The notes under the pieces are model-generated. The model had not been told where the DNA came from, ran no database searches, and saw nothing but the letters and a program-made list of their open reading frames with translations. A DNA stretch of 64,000 nucleotides. It comes from Acorus gramineus (Eukaryota > Streptophyta > Magnoliopsida > Acorales > Acoraceae). This document shows, piece after piece, positions 1 through 12,700 of the stretch. Position 1 is the first letter of the stretch. Each line of letters starts with the position of its first letter. Location of the stretch: assembly GCA_030737835.1 (NCBI GenBank), contig CM060850.1:13785272-13849271 (forward strand), given 5' to 3'. A program made the position numbers and the translations under genes.

Positions 1-668
1 CCAGGAATACAGCGTGCTTATATCTATACACACACATACATAAGTGAATAGGCGCGGATTGGGGGGACCGTGCGGCATCGCATATGGATTGTCCGATCAC
101 GCAATCTCATGATCAAACGGTCCAATTTTTTGGACTTTTACATGTAAGAGTCTCCTGAAAAACAAACATCGTGAGATTGCATGATCAGATGGTGCATACA
201 CAATCACAGATGGACATGAAACTCGAACATTGGTCCATTCGCATCGCGAAATTGCGCGATCGAACGGTCCTGTCGGTGCTAGATTTTGACACGGTGTAGT
301 CATTGTGTTGTCGTGAATCCGGGTTCCTTCAAGTTTGGTTCCGTCACGCACACGGCGCTCCGAATCGCCACTTGATGGATTGTCCAAGGTTGCCCAACCG
401 CTTCTAGGGACGTCGGTGTGATCGCCACTTGCTTTTCCTCAAAAGCAAGAAAAGAGGATGTTCTTCTATTACTCGCCTTCAACGGGGGATGTGGGTTCTC
501 CTCTCAAGGATCACGGCCGGCCGTGCCTTGAGGTGTTCAAGCTCAGATTGATCCTGCAAACCCAAAGAGAGAGAGAGAAAGATACTTTTTGTGCAGGATT
601 GGCAAATGGGATAAAAAAAAAGATGTTCTTTCTTGTCAATAGACTGGAGGTGAACTATAGGGCTTGAT
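1..668. other. Left-edge repeat-like sequence, no gene
   Basis: No conserved protein is seen. The first 300 bases repeat short phrases built on GATCA, CGATC and GATTGC motifs (near 90-120, 165-190 and 240-270), which reads like degenerate transposon sequence. The small open frames here have no recognisable domain. It probably belongs to the same repeat as the 28-bp arrays that follow. Confidence 0.4.
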
Positions 669-918
669 GAACCAGGAAGGGTTGTCAAGTTTAACGAACC
701 AGGAGGGATTGTCGGTCTCGACGAACCACAGGGGAGTTGTCGGGATCGACGAACTATGGGTGGATTGTCGAGTTCGACGAACTACAGAGGGGTTGTCGGG
801 ATTGACGAACTATGGGTGGATTGTCGAGTTCGACGAACTATGGGTGTATTGTCAAGTGCGACGAACTATTGGTGGATTGTCGAGTTCGACGAACTATGGG
901 TGGATTGTCGAGTTCGAC
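669..918 (+). repeat. 28-bp tandem array, left copy
   Basis: About nine head-to-tail copies of a 28-bp unit. The most regular copies read GAACTATGGGTGGATTG followed by TCGAGTTCGAC. Variation between copies is mainly in the CTATGGGTGG part, while the GTCGA/TCGAC core is kept. The overlapping frames translate to a repeated peptide with DELWVDC; since several frames stay open, this is treated as a by-product of the repeat. A second array of the same family lies in opposite orientation at 2046-2217. Confidence 0.85.
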
Positions 919-1299
919 GAACAGGGGGGGAGGTTTGGCGAGGGTTAACTCCAAGAAAAATCAACAAAATTAGTGGCATATTTTGTATTAACAAGAGACT
1001 GAGATAGAAAACAACATAGTATATAAAAGAGTAATAATAAACATATAAAGCAGTAGACAACAAATGAAGGAAACAAAGTGAAACAAAAGGGGTTAGTAGT
1101 CCTTGGGAGGTACCCAAACTTGCAAAGGGGAGTGTTCAAATGGTCCCTAGACCAACTGACCGACGATCTAAGTTAGGGTCGTCCGCCAGCTGCGTATAGT
1201 TTCCAAAAGAACTGATAATAGTCTAATGATGTACTCCAACACTCAACTTTGATTAAACTTATATTTATTTAATTTAGTAAGCTTGTTACAACTTGTTTA

Positions 1300-1850
1300 A
1301 GGGTTTTATGAGGAGATGATATGTTATACAAGTTCTTTAAGTAAAAGAAAAAGAAAAAAAGAAAAAAGGAAAGGGAAGTGAGGGTAGGGAGGTGTGAGCT
1401 CTCTCTTTCTCTTTGGCAAGGGAGGGTGAGGGATAGATGATAGTGATGAGAAAGGGTGGTTAACTTTGGGTGGTAGTGGATGGGTTTGGATGGGTGGTTT
1501 TTGGTGGGGAAGAGAAGTACTTGAGTGGTGTATAAAGGGGGGGTTGATGGTTATTTAGTGTGGCTGCTGGTATAGGGGGTGGTACGTAGTGCTCGAAAAT
1601 GGAGGGTGGAGAGTGTTAAGAGGGGCTGTTGGTGATAAAAAAGGATGGGTTCGGATGGGTGGCTTTTGGAGAGAAAGGGGAGGGCTTAGGTGGTAGGTGA
1701 GGGTGGTGGGTGGTTATTTGGAGTAGCTGCTGGTGTAAGGGGTGGTGGTGCTCGGAAATGGAGGGTGGAGGGTGGTGAGGTGCTGCTAGTCTCGAATGGG
1801 GAGGTTAGGGGAGGTTGGGATGGCTTTTTGGAGAGTAAAAGATGAGTCTT
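1300..1850. repeat. G-rich, purine-rich segment with an imperfect direct duplication
   Basis: The plus strand is strongly purine-rich with many GGG runs (GGGTGG, GGAGGG, GGGGGTGG). Part of it is an imperfect direct repeat: about 1480-1620 resembles about 1645-1780, both with a GGATGGGTT-type start, a TGGTTATTT block, a GCTGCTGGT block and a GGAGGGTGGAG end. No coding signal. It lies between the two inverted 28-bp arrays and is probably the interior of the same element. Confidence 0.55.
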
Positions 1851-2045
1851 CCTCCCTTTTATAGCCCAAACGAGCTACCACCTTCTTGACACCTGTTTTG
1901 GGGAGGTAATGAGTGTCCCACGACACTCCCATGTTCGCCTGAAGTGGCTGATGTCGGTGGAGAGGCGGAAATCTCAGGCCATGCCATCCTTTTCGAGCTG
2001 AACTTATCCCAATATTTTCGACGATCCGTCATCCCATCGTCTAGG

Positions 2046-2217
2046 TCGACAACCCAGAAAAGATTGTCAACTTCGACAATCACCATGAGGATCGTCCAGT
2101 TTGACAATCCTTCCAAAGATCGTCGAAGTCGACAATCCTTAGAAAGATCGTCTTGTATGACAATCTTCCAAAGATCGTCCCGGACAACAATTCCATGAAA
2201 GGTCGTCCACTATGACG
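2046..2217 (-). repeat. 28-bp tandem array, right copy, inverted relative to the left one
   Basis: GACAAT cores recur at 2075, 2103, 2131 and 2159, exactly 28 bases apart, with degenerate copies on either side. The unit reads as the reverse complement of the array at 669-918: both contain GTCGAA-S-TCGACAATCC on the appropriate strand. Two inverted arrays about 1.1 kb apart look like the subterminal repeats of a foldback or Mutator-like element, but I could not find outer ends or a TSD. Confidence 0.75.
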
Positions 2218-2759
2218 AGTGGGTGGTTGCTTGTCTTAGTCACCGGACAGACTTTCAAATGTCTTGTACAACAGCCCAAGGCTTGACCGTTCTGGGCGAT
2301 GGTACTGCTTCTCTAAGCTTTTAAGAACTTGTGTGCTCATCTTTTCTTTCCTTTCTCTACTCAAGTGATTATTCTGGCTCAGAGAAGATCATCGGGGTTT
2401 AGACCTGCAAACTAAGATTTCACAAATGATAAGTGTTTCACAGTTCTGACCGATCAAAATGGGGTATCTACAGGTCCATACATGATGCTGCACGATGCTC
2501 CTCTGTCCACACGGTGCACCCCAATCTTCATCTAATCTCTTTCATTGTATATGTATATGTATGTATGTATGTGTGTGTGCGCGTATATAATAGTGATATG
2601 GTGCGGATCAGGGTGCACTGTTAGAACAGGGGAGCACTGTGCGGATAGCGTGTGAACCGTTCGATCGTGCATCCTATTTTCATATAACTATTACCGGTTA
2701 AGAATTTTTTGAAAAAATGACCATCCGATCCGAAATTTACGCGATCGGACCATCCAAAC
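2218..2759. other. Intergenic sequence, no gene
   Basis: No coding signal. A short TATG/TGTG microsatellite-like tract lies at about 2545-2590, followed by a segment (2600-2750) with repeated GATCG/CGATC words similar in style to the first 300 bases of the window. Confidence 0.4.
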
Positions 2760-3316
2760 TAGGGATGGCAGTGAGACGGGATAAACGGGAAACTCGCCCT
2801 GACCCGACTCTATTGAGACAGGTTTAGTCATTTAAATGTCAAACCCGAACCCGACCCATCCCAACCCGATGAAGATATGGGACGGGTTTGGGATTCAAGT
2901 GCAAAACCCGTCCCGCCCTGTTATAACCCGTTTAAATCATTTATATCATTCCAAACGATATGATATATAAATTAAACCAGCATATCATATATTATTATTA
3001 TTATTATTAAAATATTTAAGCATGCATTAAGTAATATTATATAACATAACGAATAAAAATAATTATTTAATTTTTAATATAAGAAAGAATAAAAAATATT
3101 AATAATATTTGAAAATTTGAGATTTTTAAATTCGTACCCTTCTAAATAGGATGGGATGAAACGGGTTTGAGTTCTTTAAAAACCCGTTGGGACGGGTTTG
3201 GGATGGAATAATAAAACCCGTCACAGATTTGAAACGAGTTTGGAATAAAATTTTATTATCGGATTTAAGATTGAGATTGACCAAATCCGTCCCAACCTGT
3301 CCCGTTGCCATCCCTA
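2760..3316. mobile_element. Non-autonomous hAT element (557 bp) with perfect 8-bp TSD
   Basis: The ends are inverted: TAGGGATGGCAGTG on the left, and CGTTGCCATCCCTA on the right, which reads TAGGGATGGCAACG on the other strand. Identical 8-bp flanks ATCCAAAC lie at 2752-2759 and 3317-3324, the duplication length of hAT elements. Subterminal regions are rich in GACCCG/CGGGTT words and the core is AT-rich. No transposase, so it depends on an element elsewhere. Confidence 0.9.
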
Positions 3317-3324
3317 ATCCAAAC

Positions 3325-4552
3325 GCACACTCCGCATGGACCCATGTTATTAGTTTACTACACACGTTGATTCATGTGGTTAATTTGGAAGGAGAGTACC
3401 ATACATGACAAACTTACATCAACTTTTATGAGATGCACCCTAGGGTGTTGACGTGTTGTTTTCCTAGTATATGTTAGGAATATGATAAGTCATATCTATG
3501 TACATAATTGTTATAACTAATCTTATCTATAACAATTTACAAATAATTTATGTCAATTGGTGTGCTGCGATCAATTGATCTTGTGACGTAGACATATTGG
3601 TTCCATTATAAAATCTCAATATTATGGCATATTTCACGTGTCAGAGGTTGCTTTAGGAATTTTTTTTTTTTTTATAGATTGGATCATTTAGAAAAATAAA
3701 TTTCATAAAATTTTCAAACAATCTACTTTTATCATAAATTTATTAAAAACATAATTTTTTCTTTTAAAAATAAAACAATTTACATTAATATAAAAAATAA
3801 ATCATCAAAGAATGGAGATGAATGATTTTAAAACATAAACTTTTACAAATTAGAGGTTTTAAGTATAAAATCTAGACCGATAAGGGTCAACTAGTGAGCT
3901 GGTGGGGGTCATTAGTGGACTAGGTTGCCATGGTTTGAAAGGGTGACATTAGTAGTTTGATTTTTTTTTTTTTTTAATATGACGGGGTCAATTGGCTCCA
4001 CTACATCATATGTGACGCCGCCCCTGTCACATGTTATGCATGTCCACTTAGATAATTACTAGTTTTCATTTATGACTCGATGTCCGTCTAAATATTTTTT
4101 TTTTTTTTTTTGGAGAAAGCTACCCTAAATTAATCAACACCCTCAATTTTTTTAACATATTTATATGTGATATAATATATAATGGTGTATAAATAAATAA
4201 TATAATAATTTTTTTTAATAATTATTATAAAGTTATAAATATGTTACACTTGAAAATTATTTATTTTTACATATAAACTCCTAAACTAACCCTATATTGT
4301 CAAAACTATCAATATCCTTTGGATGGATAAAAAAAATAGAGTTCATGCACAATTTAAACATTTCTGAGAGATATTGTTGGGAATAACAATCATTAGGATT
4401 TATTTTGCTAAAATGTGATTTTTCTAGGGCTATATATACAAAAAAACCATTAAAAAAATATTGAGATTAGATAAATGTGGACATGATATTATCCAATTTT
4501 ATATAATAAAAAATCAATAAAAATAAAATAATAAAAAATGATGATATGACAT
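3325..4552. other. AT-rich spacer, no gene
   Basis: Long A and T runs (about 3660-3673, 3960-3975, 4097-4112) and no open frame with recognisable content. No transposon ends were found. Confidence 0.5.
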
Positions 4553-5487
4553 TAGGCCTATCAACTGGTCGGGTTCAGACTCGGACCCGACCCGACTCGG
4601 ACCTGATTATACGTGTAATATATCCGATCCGATTTGGACCCGACCCGAGTTGGACCCGACCCGGCAGACCCGAACAAACAAACGGGTTGGGTCCGGGTCC
4701 ACCCCGCCCCGACCCGTTGGACCCGAGACCCAATTGTTTTATTAAAATATGCTCATATATTATAAGACCATTAGTATTAGTTGATACATAATTTTATTTC
4801 TTACTTAACTTATTTTTGTGTCCACAAATTCATAAATCATAATCATAACAAGCCCATAAATCATAAGTCATAATCATAACATTTTTTTGTTGTGTTGATG
4901 TTGCAACTTGTAAGAACTTGATTGTTTAATATGTAATAAACTTAGTAATGTATTGTCGTCAGTTTGTTTTGGACAATTAATTTATTAGCTTTTGAATTTG
5001 TATGATTAATTAGTTTGTTGCATGATTTATGTTTATTATTTAGGTTAATATGTTAGTGTTTATTATTTTGAATGTTGTTTAGGTTAATATTGTTTTGAAT
5101 GTTTGTATAATTAGTTATGTTTATTATTTAGGTTAATATGTTTTTTATGTTAGTGATTATTGTTTTGGATGTTGTTTAATAATTCATTTACTTCTTTTGA
5201 ATTGTATAAAATTATATTCAAACATAGTCTCATTAATAATAATGTTTTATTATAAAAAATTTCAAATAGAATGATAAGGCATATAAAAAATGAGCTCTTC
5301 TTATTTTAGTTTTTTAACCAACCATCCGGGTCGGGAGGACCCGGACCCGACCCGGGTCTGACGGGTCCGGGTCTACATTTCCCCGGACCCGCCGGGTCCA
5401 AGGTTGGACCCGGACCCTCGGGTCTTGCCACGGGTCGGGTCCGGGTCCACCCTGACACGACCCGGACTCGACCCGTTGACAGGCCTA
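4553..5487. mobile_element. Non-autonomous hAT element (935 bp) with perfect 8-bp TSD
   Basis: The left end TAGGCCTATCAACTGG matches the right end inverted (TAGGCCTGTCAACGGG). Flanks TATGACAT are identical at 4545-4552 and 5488-5495. Both subterminal regions are dense in GACCCG/CGGGTC words over about 150-200 bases, while the interior is AT-rich with repeated TTAGGTTAATATG phrases (5040-5160). No transposase. The same family is present at 43859-44573. Confidence 0.92.
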
Positions 5488-6744
5488 TATGACATGATCA
5501 ATACCATTCATTTCACGTATATTTAAAAAAAAATATTTTATTTAGCATATTAAAAATATGTATATTTTTGCCATTCTTTCCCTTAATATGAAATCAAATA
5601 TCTTAAATAAATAAGAATAAAATTGAAAATGAAATGTTACAAAGAAAGGAATAAATTTGGAATAAAAAGATTGAAAATGAAATAAAAAGATTTCTATATT
5701 TTACTTAAAATCCTCAAATTAATACATCGTTATGTGACTATGCATTGCAATATTTATGATGTAGCTTCACATACGCGTGAAAGCCCTACCAGCTATATGA
5801 ATTGGTCAACACCCTTTATCATTCATTCATGCACATTCTCTTGTCCTATAAACTCATTTAAAACTGCCAAATGCAAATATATAATATATAATAGATTAGA
5901 AAAATATTACGATATACGTTAAATTCATTTGAGAATATATTTTTTTATGAAAATATGCATTTTATAGATAAATGTATATCTTTCAAAAATCTAAAACGTG
6001 TCAAAACTGTTACGAAGTAATTTTCTTTTATCATGCAATTGAAATTTTCACATTTTCTACATGAATTTACTGGAAAATATTCCACACTTTATTTTAGTTA
6101 TACTTGTAATCTTGTACATTATGTATTTCAATACATGAGCAGATATAATTCAATGCAATTTAATGCTGCATAATTCATTGTATATAATAAAAAAATATAT
6201 AATTGACAACAACAGCTTTAATATATTTTTCTTTCACACTTATAATAGCATTTATGTCATAATCATTCTCATTCCCTCTAAACAACGGGGTAAATGACAT
6301 TGAAATTATTCACTCCTATACATATTCATATTCATAATAACCCAGACAAACTTCGATTAATTTCTATTTCTAGTAAAATCTATTAGAACTAGACTATCAT
6401 AAAAAATAAAAAAAATTCTTTCTGTACATATAAAAACTTCGATGTTCATACACTCATATCATTTCACTCCTCCTTCAGATGAATATTTTTGTCAACACCC
6501 ACCTTCCCAGGTTACTAACATTCTATATAAAAAAAAATACAAAAAAAATTCATTTAATTCATTAAAATATTATAATTCATTTTTTTATAAAAATATATAT
6601 TTCATTAGTTAAATTATATTTTAAGTATTTTTTATTTTTATTTTGGTTGTAGAGAAAATTTTAAAAGATTTTTTTTTTGGTAGAAAAATTTTAAAATATG
6701 TTTGAGATCTTTAAGGGAGACAATATCTATCTAAAATAGATGTG
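5488..6744. other. AT-rich spacer, no gene
   Basis: Very AT-rich sequence with many short stops in all frames. No domain or clear repeat boundary was seen. Confidence 0.45.
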
Positions 6745-7100
6745 AAATATTTGGGCAACCCCTATTTGAGCAAAAAAAATATAGATGTGAAATATTGTAA
6801 AATAATGATGAATAATCGAAAAAATATGCTTGTTTACAAAAATTGCTAAATATAATCATATCATAATATATGTGAATAAACTGATATTAATATTCATGTA
6901 TTATTCAATCAAATCTATTTAGTGGGCATCCCTATTTGAGTAAAAAAATAGATGTAAAATATTGTGAAATAATGATGAATAAGCTCAAAAAATAACATGT
7001 TTGTTAACAAGCAATAAATAGATATAATCATATTAGAATACGTGTGAATAATAATATTACACATATTATTTAAAAATTTTATATTATTTAATCAAATCTA
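6745..7100. repeat. Two-copy tandem duplication, about 172-bp period
   Basis: The segment containing CCCCTATTTGAGC, AATGATGAATAA and ATATAATCATAT at about 6757-6915 recurs with substitutions at about 6927-7100. It is a local duplication in AT-rich spacer with no coding content. Confidence 0.65.
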
Positions 7101-7160
7101 TTTAACTGATACAATTATTAATATTGAAAATCATTATCAATCCAGAATATATACATATAT

Positions 7161-7273
7161 TTTTTATGAAATGGTAAGCGTTGTCTAAATTATATTAATT
7201 TGATAATAATACCCAATTTTTTTATGAAATGGTAAGGATTGTCTAAATTATATTAATTTGATAATAATGCCCA
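7161..7273. repeat. Two-copy tandem repeat, about 56-bp period
   Basis: Two nearly identical copies containing ATGAAATGGTAAG, TTGTCTAAATTATA and TTTGATAATAAT, differing by a few bases. A simple local duplication. Confidence 0.8.
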
Positions 7274-7308
7274 ATTATATTTTATCGGGGGAATCCATAA
7301 TAGTTGAT

Positions 7309-8700
7309 TGGCCTGTTTGGATGGAAGATTAAAGGGTGGAATAGGGGGGGATAAAGGAGAATAAATGAAAAAAAACTGTTTGGGTGGGTGGTATAAAGGT
7401 GTATAACTATGCAGAATTAGGTGAGAATAAACTGGTATCTGTATTTCAAGTCTCCAATGGAATAACTTTATTTCTCTAATAGTATAAGGGGATACACCTA
7501 TCAAATCATATGTCATCACATTAAATCATTTATCATCACCTCTTATATATCAATGGGGTCCACATATCAAATCAATTTTTTACACTTTATTCATGTTTTA
7601 TTCTTCATTAACTAAATACTCAGACCTTTATTATTACATTTTTCAACGAGAATAACTGAAAACACAACCAAATAAAAAATTATTTATTCTATTAATAAAA
7701 TTAACAATTCTAAAAATAAATATAAATCTTAAAATAACTTATGTCTTTATACTCATATATATAATATTTATACTTAGCATTTGTATCGAATTTATTTTAT
7801 TCTATGTTTGGCTCAAAAGCACAACCTTCTCCGTGCTGTCGACTTTTCCCTAAATTATAAGCTACTCGATATACTTGAATCGATAGTACTATATAAGGGA
7901 GGACTCGCGATTACGCGCTTTATTTTCACCGTTTTTTTATTTATTTATAATAGCTCCCTCGAAAAAAATAAATAATAAAAAAAATCCAAACACTAGCATA
8001 TTTTAAAATAAAAAAGCGATAAAATAAAAAAAATCTTTTAAGATTTTAAAATACCCAAATCAATCATTTTTTTTTAATTATACCTAAAAAAAATGTATTT
8101 TATAATTTCAGAAACGCAAAAGACTAATCTACTCTTATGTAATTAAATTGTTAATATCCCTTTTTATTCCACACTAAAAATCTATTTTTCCTACAAAACA
8201 ACAATCTCTCTGTATATGATGAAAATCAATCCTCTTAAAGGTTTTGTTATTATATATCATACTGTTGTTTTTTATATATATCTTACATGATATTGTTTAT
8301 CATTTTTCATTGTGTATAATTTAAATCGATGTTGTATTTGTGCTCCAATGCAGCAAATGATATTTTAGTATTCTAAATCTTTATTCACATTTTTATTTTT
8401 TTGACTATTTACATATTTTTATAATATCATTAGTATATATCTATTTTTTTTTAAAAAGCATCAACATTTAATAGAGTTCATCATAAAAATTCAAATTATA
8501 TTGGTACATGTTTCACAAAATTCACCTAATCATAAAGAATTTACAATAAAAAAAATTGATCTACATAAAAATATATAAAATATATTAATAAATTAAAAGG
8601 ATGAAATATTTTAAAAAAATTAAAAGATATAGAATGTAAAGATTTAATTATAATAATAGATTAAATTTTATTTTAAAACTATGAAATAATATTTTTTTAA
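7309..8700. other. Spacer upstream of the RING gene with a MITE-like start
   Basis: GGCCTGTTTGGATG at about 7311 is a typical left end of small plant elements, and AATCCAAACAC near 7985 could be a partner end, but no TSD was found. The rest is AT-rich with no recognisable gene. Confidence 0.3.
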
Positions 8701-8739
8701 TATAATTTTTAAAAGTGGTAAATCGAGGTATTCTTAGGA

Positions 8740-9759
8740 TATTTTTTTTCTAGTCATTTTCCCTTTTAAAAATCGAAATTCGCCGAGGATTCTTCGGTTT
8801 CTCAGCAGATTTTCTCTCTCTCTCTTCTTCTTTAAAAGGTACCTTTTTTTATTTTATTGACTTCGATACATTTTTTTCACCTCTCGATGAAGTCTTATTG
8901 GTCTTGAAAGTCAAAAAAATCGAAGTGGGTATTCTTTATTTGAGGAGTTTTTGAATGGGTTGATCGTCTCTCTGTTTTTTTTTTGTTGGGTTTGGGTAAG
9001 TTTTGTATATTTGATTGCGGATGTGAAGAAAAGAAGGGTTTTTGCAGCTCGGTTTTGCTTTTTTTGTGGTTTTGTTGATTGGATCTTGATTGGGTTTTTT
9101 TTTTTTTTTTTTTGATATATTGTTATTTTGTTGGTGCTTTATCAATCTCTTGTAACGTTTTAGTTTTAACTTTTCATTAAATATTTTTTTGTGTTGGAAC
9201 AAAGAATCAACATCAATAAGTTCCTTTCTTTTGCTCCTTTGGGTTTTCGCATATTAATAGAATTTGTTTTTTTGTTGGTTTGTCCAATAAAAGCTGGATG
9301 GATTGCTTATAATGCAGTCATTTAGAGGCAAAAGTTATAATTTTTTACTAACTGGGCCAGCTCAAAATTTTTTTTTGAGGAAGACATGCATTGGATGAAT
9401 TGATCAAATTTTATTAAGAGATCTTTTTTTATTTAATAATTTAGCATTTTGGGTTATAGATTTCTTGTTCAAGTTGTGTTGAGGAAACTTTGAATTTCAA
9501 TGGTTTATGTTATTCTTTTGACAGGTGCTTATTTGTTCTTTGTGCATGGAGGCTCTTCACTCAGGGAAGTGGAGGTGCAGTTGTTAATTTATTCAGTTAA
9601 TAGTCTTAAGAGAGAGGATTCCCGCTTGCAGGTGGACGTTTACATTACATCTGCGAACATAGTGTCCTCTCTCGTGAGTCGTGATTTTTTTATTCAATAT
9701 ATTTTGAGTACAACGACTATCTGAAACCAAAACAAAAAAAAAGATAAGGACTTGGCATC
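8740..9759 (+). promoter_or_regulatory. Probable promoter and 5' leader of the RING gene
   Basis: Sequence composition changes at about 8770 to a CT-rich leader-like stretch (TCTCTCTCTCTTCTTC near 8815). A possible splice donor AAAAG/GTACCT lies near 8838 and possible acceptors TTTGACAG and CTTGCAG lie near 9524 and 9631, so a 5'-UTR intron is plausible. The open frames here have no recognisable domain. Transcript data would be needed to place the start. Confidence 0.4.
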
Positions 9760-12700
9760 ATGGGATCTGTTTGCTGTTGTTTGCGGGTGGACGACATTGA
9801 TGAAATGAATAATCCTGTTTATAGACACTGTATCTGCCTTAGGTGCTTCATCCAACCATTCTTCACCGCGGTAAGTTTTGGACATGATGGTTAATTTTTT
9901 ATTTTGCAATTACAATTTTAAATGCATCCAGTATGGGTTTTATGAATTTGATATAAAAAAAAGAGAAGAGAGTACATTTATAATGTTCATTTTGATAGTG
10001 CATGGATTAATGGAAGTCTACTCGTGCAACTAGTTGCGGAAAAGCTTGCAATTTGTGCATTAAATCATGCCATGAAAATGAAATTGTGCAATCTATTAGC
10101 TCTTAAGGTCATTTGGCATGTGAAATTTTTCACAAGGAAAGTCTTAAACAAGTACTAGCTAGAAACCTATTATACAAATTTTGATTGTATTCCTTGCCTA
10201 AGACTGTGTAGTTTTTTCTTTAGCTATATTGCACTAATAAAAACATTATTTGGATTTTCATATTGACCTTGTTTTGCCTTCATATTCTGGACGATGAAAG
10301 TTATGTAGACCTTCGAACTACAATTTTGTACCCCCATATATTAGTTACTCAACCACCACGATAGAAATATTCAATAGGTATCAGTGAAATCAATCATGTC
10401 TTTGAACTCAACTATATCCAATGTCCTAACCACTGTTGAAGCCTCAGAATGAATATTAAATATTTACACTGAAGATCAAAGAGAACTTGATTATGTGGGC
10501 CTTGTGTAAAACTTTGCTTTGATATGGGGATGCTCCAATCTCTATGTATTTATTTTGTTTACTTCCCTGCAGTACACTGCATTGTCCCACAGAGGGGAAG
10601 ATCGATTGGGTTCTCCATCCATTCAGGGGTCGACCTCCTTGGCATCCACGGGGCAAGTTTCAAATTCACCTGACAATTTTCTGGACACTTATCGTTCTCC
10701 TCCGAGGCCTTTGCCATATGATGCTGATCCCCGTTGTTGCTCCTTACAACGTGATGGACTAATCTTGAGGCGCGAGAAGTCCTCAAGTCATACTCACGAG
10801 GAATCTGAACTGCTTAGAAGAAACAGTGACTCTGGACTAGAGCCTGCAGAAAATGTAAGTAAAAAGAAAGTGTCTGATTATGAAGGTGAATCAAAGGTGT
10901 GCCGTTCAGAGTCCTCACTGAAGCACCTTCCGGTGGAAGTGGCAAGCGACATATCCTACATAATTTCATCCTCTGAAGATGAAGATGTTTGTCCAACATG
11001 TCTTGAAGGTACATCTTCCTTTCGCTTTTTATCATTTTTTCTCCCCTTGTTGTAAACAAATGTGTAAGTATGTGGGGCAGGCTGCTAACAGTATTTTTGA
11101 CCCAAAAGATATGTGCAGAGTCTACAGATATATTCAAAGATTAGAGAGTCATCGTAAGTTTGGTGTCTAATTAGATCATAAGAAGAATATTGATCCATGA
11201 TAGCTATCAGAGAAAACCGAAAAAAACAAGATGTTGAGAATGGCTATTTTCAATTTTTTCTTATTAGGATGTCAATGCAATATAATTTCTTGTATGTGCG
11301 AAGTACATGTGGGATAACGAATACTTATGTTAGTTGATCATTGACGTAATTTTTCTTTGCTGAACTGTTAGTTTTCTCATATACCCGTGGAGGAGGTAAA
11401 CTCAGTACCTATGGGCCTTTGAAATTGAATATACACTTTGATATAAATCTGTTTTAGAGTGCGCACAATGCCGCACATGTATTGTAGTGCTGTCAAACTC
11501 TATACGACTTTCCATCAACAATGGATAGAAATGAGTTTCTTTATTGGTGAATTACATATTTTTTGTTTTTTGAAGTCCCAAACTTAAGAACTTGCTACAG
11601 TGAAAATCAGGGGCTGCCCCAGGATGCATCCGTATAAGGTGTTATATTCTTGAGGGTTTGAATTTGTGGTTAGGCCTCTCTATGTGTAGCAAAGGTCAAA
11701 CATAGGAAGCATAAACAAGTTAATAAACATGTCAAGTCTGACACGTATGGGACAGGGAAATGACACAACATGCATTCGACATGTATTCAAAATTCAAAAA
11801 TAATTTTCTAAATTTCACACAAATTGGGCACAATATGGATATGGCATAGACACTTAACACTTCTGTGGGATGACATAGTAACTTTCTCATAATAATTGTT
11901 ATAACTTTTATGCTCCCATAAAATCAAATGATGTTAAAATCTTAATGGAGTTGATAGTTAACACACTATTATTGATATATGTCATATATCAACTTTCCAT
12001 AGTTTATGGATATGTGCTCATTTTTTCAAATAATCCATAATATGTAAAATTTATTTTTTAACGTGTCTTAGCAATGTCCTAGTTTTTCAAGATTTTCCGT
12101 ATCCCTGTGTCTGAATCATGTCGTGTCCCTGTCTTGTGTCCCGTGTTCATGCCCATGTTTCCATGTATATTTTGGCAGATTTGCCTTCTATAGTTGTATT
12201 TAGCTAATAGCCTAATACTATACCTCAATTACAAGAACAAAAACTTTTTAACTGGCCAGTACTATATGACAACCATAAATATTTGTTTATTCTTCCATGT
12301 ACTGGACCTGTTCAGTGCCTCATATGATGTTGAAATTTGTATCTGTAACTCATTGAGGATCAAATTTTCTGATACATCTTGAAATTCAGAAATCATCCTT
12401 TCTGTATATATTTTAACATTAGATTTGCATTACTTTACAGTCATCTGAGGTCCATGTTCCAGATTTTAGTACTTCTTAATATTTGCCTCTTGGAAATTAA
12501 GAATTTACACTTTTTAAGTGATGCTAATGAAGTATATGTAGGTTCAGAACTCAATACGCTTCTACATTAACAGAAAGGAAGGAAAATTTTGAGAACTGTC
12601 TCCTTGTATTTCTTAGTAAATTGATCTGGATTACTTTTGTTTGACATCACTTTTTATCCATTTATGATTTATTTGTTGGTTCGCTTACTTAGACAAGATT

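Noticed and set aside
669..918. Regular repeats considered as a CRISPR array
   Set aside because: The repeats are contiguous with no spacers and the genome is a plant's.
756..1007. Repeat peptide frame with DELWVDC units
   Set aside because: A direct translation of the 28-bp DNA array; 28 is not a multiple of 3, so the frame drifts and no stable protein repeat is implied.
8936..9202. Lys/Asn-rich minus-strand frame near the RING leader
   Set aside because: The translation comes from T-rich leader or intron DNA read backwards; no homology expected.
10814..11137. 107-aa minus-strand frame opposite RING exon 2
   Set aside because: Shadow of the coding exon; no domain and no splice support.
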